Shown: positions 61,590 through 64,000 of the stretch, piece by piece
Layout of the letters: the number at the start of each line of letters is the position of its first letter
Numbering within the stretch: the first letter of the stretch is position 1
Assembly: GCF_001641755.2 (NCBI RefSeq)
Contig: NZ_LRFG02000001.1
Coordinates: 558,001-622,000, forward strand
Reading direction: 5' to 3'
Source: Microbulbifer flavimaris
GTDB taxonomy: Bacteria > Pseudomonadota > Gammaproteobacteria > Pseudomonadales > Cellvibrionaceae
Length of the DNA stretch: 64,000 nucleotides
Notes under the pieces: generated by a model
The model's input: only the letters and a program-made list of their open reading frames with translations
Databases searched by the model: none
What the model was told of the DNA's origin: nothing
Position numbers and translations under genes: made by a program

Positions 61590-62389
61590 TCTTCTGCCCA
61601 GTAGGGTTTACGTTTTTCCAGAAACGCAATCGCGCCCTCTCTTCCCTCATCGCCCAAAACCGCTGCGGAAAATTCAGCGGCCGCCGCATCGAGCAGGGCG
61701 CTCTGCTGTTCGTCAGAAATACCCGTCGCGCGGCGTACCAGTGCCTTGGTGGTGGCGAGGGCGGAGGGAGCACTGCGTTGGATACTGGCGAGGATGTCTT
61801 CGATACCGCGATCCAGCTCTTCCGCGCTGACCGCCAGCTGGTGTACCAGACCGATGTGCAGCGCCTCTGCCGCATCCAGTGTTTCCCCGGCCAAGGCCAG
61901 GCGCCTCGTCTGGCCGGAACCGATGCGGTTATTCAGAAACGGCCCGATTTGCGCCGGTAAAAGCCCCAGCCGCGTCTCCGGCAGGGAGAAGCGTGAACCC
62001 GGCGCGGCAATGGTGATGTCGCTGGCACACACCAGTCCTACGCCTCCGCCCATGGCCACGCCCTCAACGGCGCAGACGATCACGAGTCGGCTGCGTTCCA
62101 GAGACTGCAACAGGCTGCCGAAGCGCCGGCTGAGCTCTGCGAAGGCCTGCCGGTTGCCAGCGCTGTAAGCCTGTTGGGCCTCCAGCATGTCCGAGAGGTC
62201 GCCGCCCGCACAGAAATTACCGTCGGCTCCACGGATGACCAGCGCACGCAACTGTGGGTTTGCTTCCGCTTCTGCCAGGGCAGCTTCAAGTTGTTCGATG
62301 GCGGCGCGGTTGAGGGCATTGCGCTGCTCTGGGCGGTTCAGGGTCACTGCGAGGGCACATCCCCCCTGCTCTGTAATCAGCGAACTCAT
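61586..62389 (-). CDS. atuE: Enoyl-CoA hydratase family protein (AtuE-like)
   Basis: A 267-residue crotonase-fold enzyme. The oxyanion hole residues are in IRGADGNFCAGGDLSDM and VEGVAMGGGVGLVCASDI. The remaining fold is typical, with LPETRLGLLPAQIGPFLNNR before the C-terminal helices. In the Atu route it hydrates the isohexenylglutaconyl-CoA made by geranyl-CoA carboxylase; in the leucine route the homologue hydrates 3-methylglutaconyl-CoA. The operon order favours the first; sequence alone leaves both open. GGAG precedes ATG 62389; a 77-bp gap separates it from the dehydrogenase gene upstream. Confidence 0.87.
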   Translation of the reverse strand: MSSLITEQGGCALAVTLNRPEQRNALNRAAIEQLEAALAEAEANPQLRALVIRGADGNFCAGGDLSDMLEAQQAYSAGNRQAFAELSRRFGSLLQSLERSRLVIVCAVEGVAMGGGVGLVCASDITIAAPGSRFSLPETRLGLLPAQIGPFLNNRIGSGQTRRLALAGETLDAAEALHIGLVHQLAVSAEELDRGIEDILASIQRSAPSALATTKALVRRATGISDEQQSALLDAAAAEFSAAVLGDEGREGAIAFLEKRKPYWAEE

Positions 62390-62466
62390 GCCGGCTCCTT
62401 CCTGTGGGACTGTCTTTTTTTGGTTGCCGTCGTACCGGTGTGATTAAGGATGACTCTGCGGCCGGC

Positions 62467-63678
62467 TTATCCGGCATTGCCCGCCGGATTTTCCTCTGCC
62501 ATTTCTCTTTTCGGTGCATGCGGGCGTTTGCGGCTGGGGAGGATGCCCATTAACTTGCAGATAATGCCCAGCATCACCTCGTCAGCCCCGCCTCCAATTG
62601 GCGTCAGGCGGCAATCCCGATAGGCGCGGTTGATCAGGGTTTCCTCCACGTAGCCCATGCCGCCCCAGAACTGCAGGCACTGGTCGGGGATGCTGCGGCA
62701 AAGGCGCCCGGCTTTGAGTTTGGCCATGGAGGCGAGGGTGGTGACATCCTCTCCGGCGACATAGGCTTCCACTGCACGCCAGGTGAGCGCGCGGAAACAT
62801 TCCACTTCGGTCTGCATTTCGGCGAGGGCGTAGTGAATGGTCTGGTTGTCCAGCAATGGCGCGCCGAAAACACGGCGCTCCCGCACATGGTCGATGGTGT
62901 GGGTGATACAGTTTTCCAGGCCGCGAATGGTGAGCGCCGCGCCGGCCAGTCGCTCTTCCTGAAACTGCAGCATTTGCAGCAGGAAGCCCGCACCCTCGTC
63001 ACCGATGCAATTGCGCTTCGGAACCCGGACATCTTCAAATGCCACCGGTGCGGTTTCCGAGGAGCGCATGCCCATCTTGTGCAGTCGCTTACCGACGCTG
63101 ATGCCGGGGCTATCGGCGGGGATCAACAGCAGGGACTTGTTCTGGTGTGGCTTGCCGTCACTGGTATTGGCGAGTGTGCAGAAGAAGTCCGCCGCCGGAG
63201 CGTTGGTAATCCACATCTTCTCGCCATTGACGATATAGTCGTCGCCGTCGCTGCGGGCGTGGGTCTTTATGGCGGCAACATCCGAGCCGGCAGCGGGCTC
63301 TGATACGGCAATGGAGCCCACCATTTCGCCACTGATCGCCGGCGACAGGAATTCCGCTTTCAGTTCATCGCTGGCAAAATTCGCCAGCGCCGGTGTCGCC
63401 ATGGATGTCTGCACGGCGATCGATAGCGGTACACCCCCGCAGTGTGCGGCGCCCAGCTCCTCGAGGAAGACCGCTTCATAGCTGAAGTCGAGACCGAGCC
63501 CGCCCCAGGCCTCGGGCTTGCTGATACCCAGCAGGCCGAGTTTGCCCAGCTCCCGGAAAAGTTCATGTACGGGAAATGCGCCGGCCTTCTCCCATTCTTC
63601 CACGCACGGGTTTATTTCCTGTTGGACAAAGTTGCGCACTGTGCGCTGCAGTTCCCGGTGTTCGTCGGTCAGGATCAT
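62467..63678 (-). CDS. atuD: Acyl-CoA dehydrogenase, AtuD-like (citronellyl-CoA dehydrogenase)
   Basis: A 403-residue flavoenzyme. EINPCVEEWEKAGAFPVHEL, ISKPEAWGGLGLDFSY, GGVPLSIAVQTSMATPALAN, LLQMLQFQEERLAGAALTI and IGGGADEVMLGIICKLMGIL resemble what I remember of Pseudomonas AtuD, which oxidises citronellyl-CoA to geranyl-CoA. The alternative, isovaleryl-CoA dehydrogenase LiuA, fits less well at the C terminus. ATG 63678 has GGGAGGAA a few bases upstream; an earlier ATG nine codons up is unlikely. It lies between carboxylase beta and the hydratase, exactly the atuC-D-E order. Confidence 0.85.
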   Translation of the reverse strand: MILTDEHRELQRTVRNFVQQEINPCVEEWEKAGAFPVHELFRELGKLGLLGISKPEAWGGLGLDFSYEAVFLEELGAAHCGGVPLSIAVQTSMATPALANFASDELKAEFLSPAISGEMVGSIAVSEPAAGSDVAAIKTHARSDGDDYIVNGEKMWITNAPAADFFCTLANTSDGKPHQNKSLLLIPADSPGISVGKRLHKMGMRSSETAPVAFEDVRVPKRNCIGDEGAGFLLQMLQFQEERLAGAALTIRGLENCITHTIDHVRERRVFGAPLLDNQTIHYALAEMQTEVECFRALTWRAVEAYVAGEDVTTLASMAKLKAGRLCRSIPDQCLQFWGGMGYVEETLINRAYRDCRLTPIGGGADEVMLGIICKLMGILPSRKRPHAPKREMAEENPAGNAG

Positions 63679-63735
63679 GGTTCCTCCCTGAGGCCATGTA
63701 GTCATTTGAGAGAGCGCCGCGCTGGCGCCCCGATG

Positions 63736-64000
63736 TTAAAAACGCGCGACGCCAAAGGTACTGGTGGCGCTACTTGTCGCGCTGGCTTCGCGGCAGGTTT
63801 CCAGCAGGAAGCCCAGCAGGCGCCGCGTGTCACGGGGATCGATAATGCCATCGTCCCAGAGGCGGGCACTGCAGGAGACGGCATCGGAGCCGGCGTCGAG
63901 AAAGGCCGCGGTGTCCGCCTCGAGTTTGTCCAGGGCCGCATCGTCCACTGTGCCACTACGCTGCATTTTCTGTTCACTGACGATGCGCATCACCTTGCCC
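63736..64000 (-). CDS. atuC: Acyl-CoA carboxylase beta subunit, C-terminal part (cut by window edge)
   Basis: The last 88 codons of a gene entering from the right edge. SARLWDDGIIDPRDTRRLLG is the hallmark C terminus of biotin-dependent carboxyltransferase beta subunits (geranyl-CoA, methylcrotonyl-CoA or propionyl-CoA type), and FGVARF ends the chain. It is followed by the AtuD-like gene after 57 bases, so by gene order it should be AtuC, pairing with the alpha subunit at 59538-61589. Without the remaining 400 or so residues the substrate cannot be judged. Confidence 0.85.
   Translation of the reverse strand, partial: GKVMRIVSEQKMQRSGTVDDAALDKLEADTAAFLDAGSDAVSCSARLWDDGIIDPRDTRRLLGFLLETCREASATSSATSTFGVARF

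Overview
The window is ordinary protein-coding chromosome from a GC-rich, aerobic, heterotrophic gammaproteobacterium. The product families (M3 peptidase lipoprotein, bifunctional PutA, BCCT and AGCS transporters, two secreted sulfatases, GreB, MaeA) and the tight operons suggest a marine Cellvibrionales-type organism. Microbulbifer or a relative is my best guess, but no marker gene here proves it. I see no rRNA, tRNA, CRISPR array, prophage or transposase gene.

Layout. 0.4-4.7 kb: secreted M3 dipeptidyl carboxypeptidase, exported amidohydrolase and a DUF2905 membrane protein. 4.8-9.2 kb: an Lrp/AsnC regulator divergent from a fused indolepyruvate ferredoxin oxidoreductase. 9.3-16.6 kb: an rpoE-chrR (ECF sigma / zinc anti-sigma) pair divergent from a compact lipid-modification operon (NTF2-like, SDR, FAD amine oxidase, DUF1365, cyclopropane-fatty-acid synthase type methyltransferase, DUF2878, and an unrecognised exported protein), the classic singlet-oxygen-response arrangement. 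16.8-25.7 kb: glycine-zipper lipoprotein, putA with a divergent Lrp regulator, EamA transporter, acyl-CoA dehydrogenase, and two outer-membrane proteins, one FadL-like. 25.7-29.6 kb: OsmC, phospholipase D family protein, BCCT carrier.

29.9-42.9 kb is the most accessory-looking part. It holds a Baeyer-Villiger type flavin monooxygenase, two tandem AraC regulators of identical length, a lipoprotein fusing an octaheme cytochrome c to TPR repeats, an exported HAD hydrolase, two exported sulfatases, a cupin and a zinc alcohol dehydrogenase. The dehydrogenase and the monooxygenase both have palindromic operator-like sites upstream with a related TGACC/GGTCA core. I infer uptake and oxidation of a sulfated or ketonic organic compound; the substrate is unknown.

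43.1-53.7 kb: ZnT9-like CDF transporter, NAD malic enzyme, a 109-bp nested palindrome (MITE/REP-like), SDR, a tripartite ABC exporter (adaptor, FtsX permease, ATPase), a MgtC/DUF4010 membrane protein and GreB. 53.7-58.4 kb: S9 peptidase divergent from a DUF849 beta-keto acid cleavage enzyme across a perfect 12-bp-arm palindrome, followed by an alanine/glycine:sodium symporter. 58.4-64 kb: a minus-strand operon whose order (carboxylase beta, acyl-CoA dehydrogenase, enoyl-CoA hydratase, biotin carboxylase alpha, acyl-CoA dehydrogenase) matches atuCDEF of acyclic-terpene (citronellol/geraniol) catabolism; the first gene runs off the right edge.

All calls come from reading the sequence and remembered family knowledge; no database search was run. 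The strongest candidates for something undescribed are the octaheme-TPR lipoprotein with its sulfatase/HAD neighbours, the unknown last gene of the ChrR operon, and the nested palindrome near 46.2 kb.
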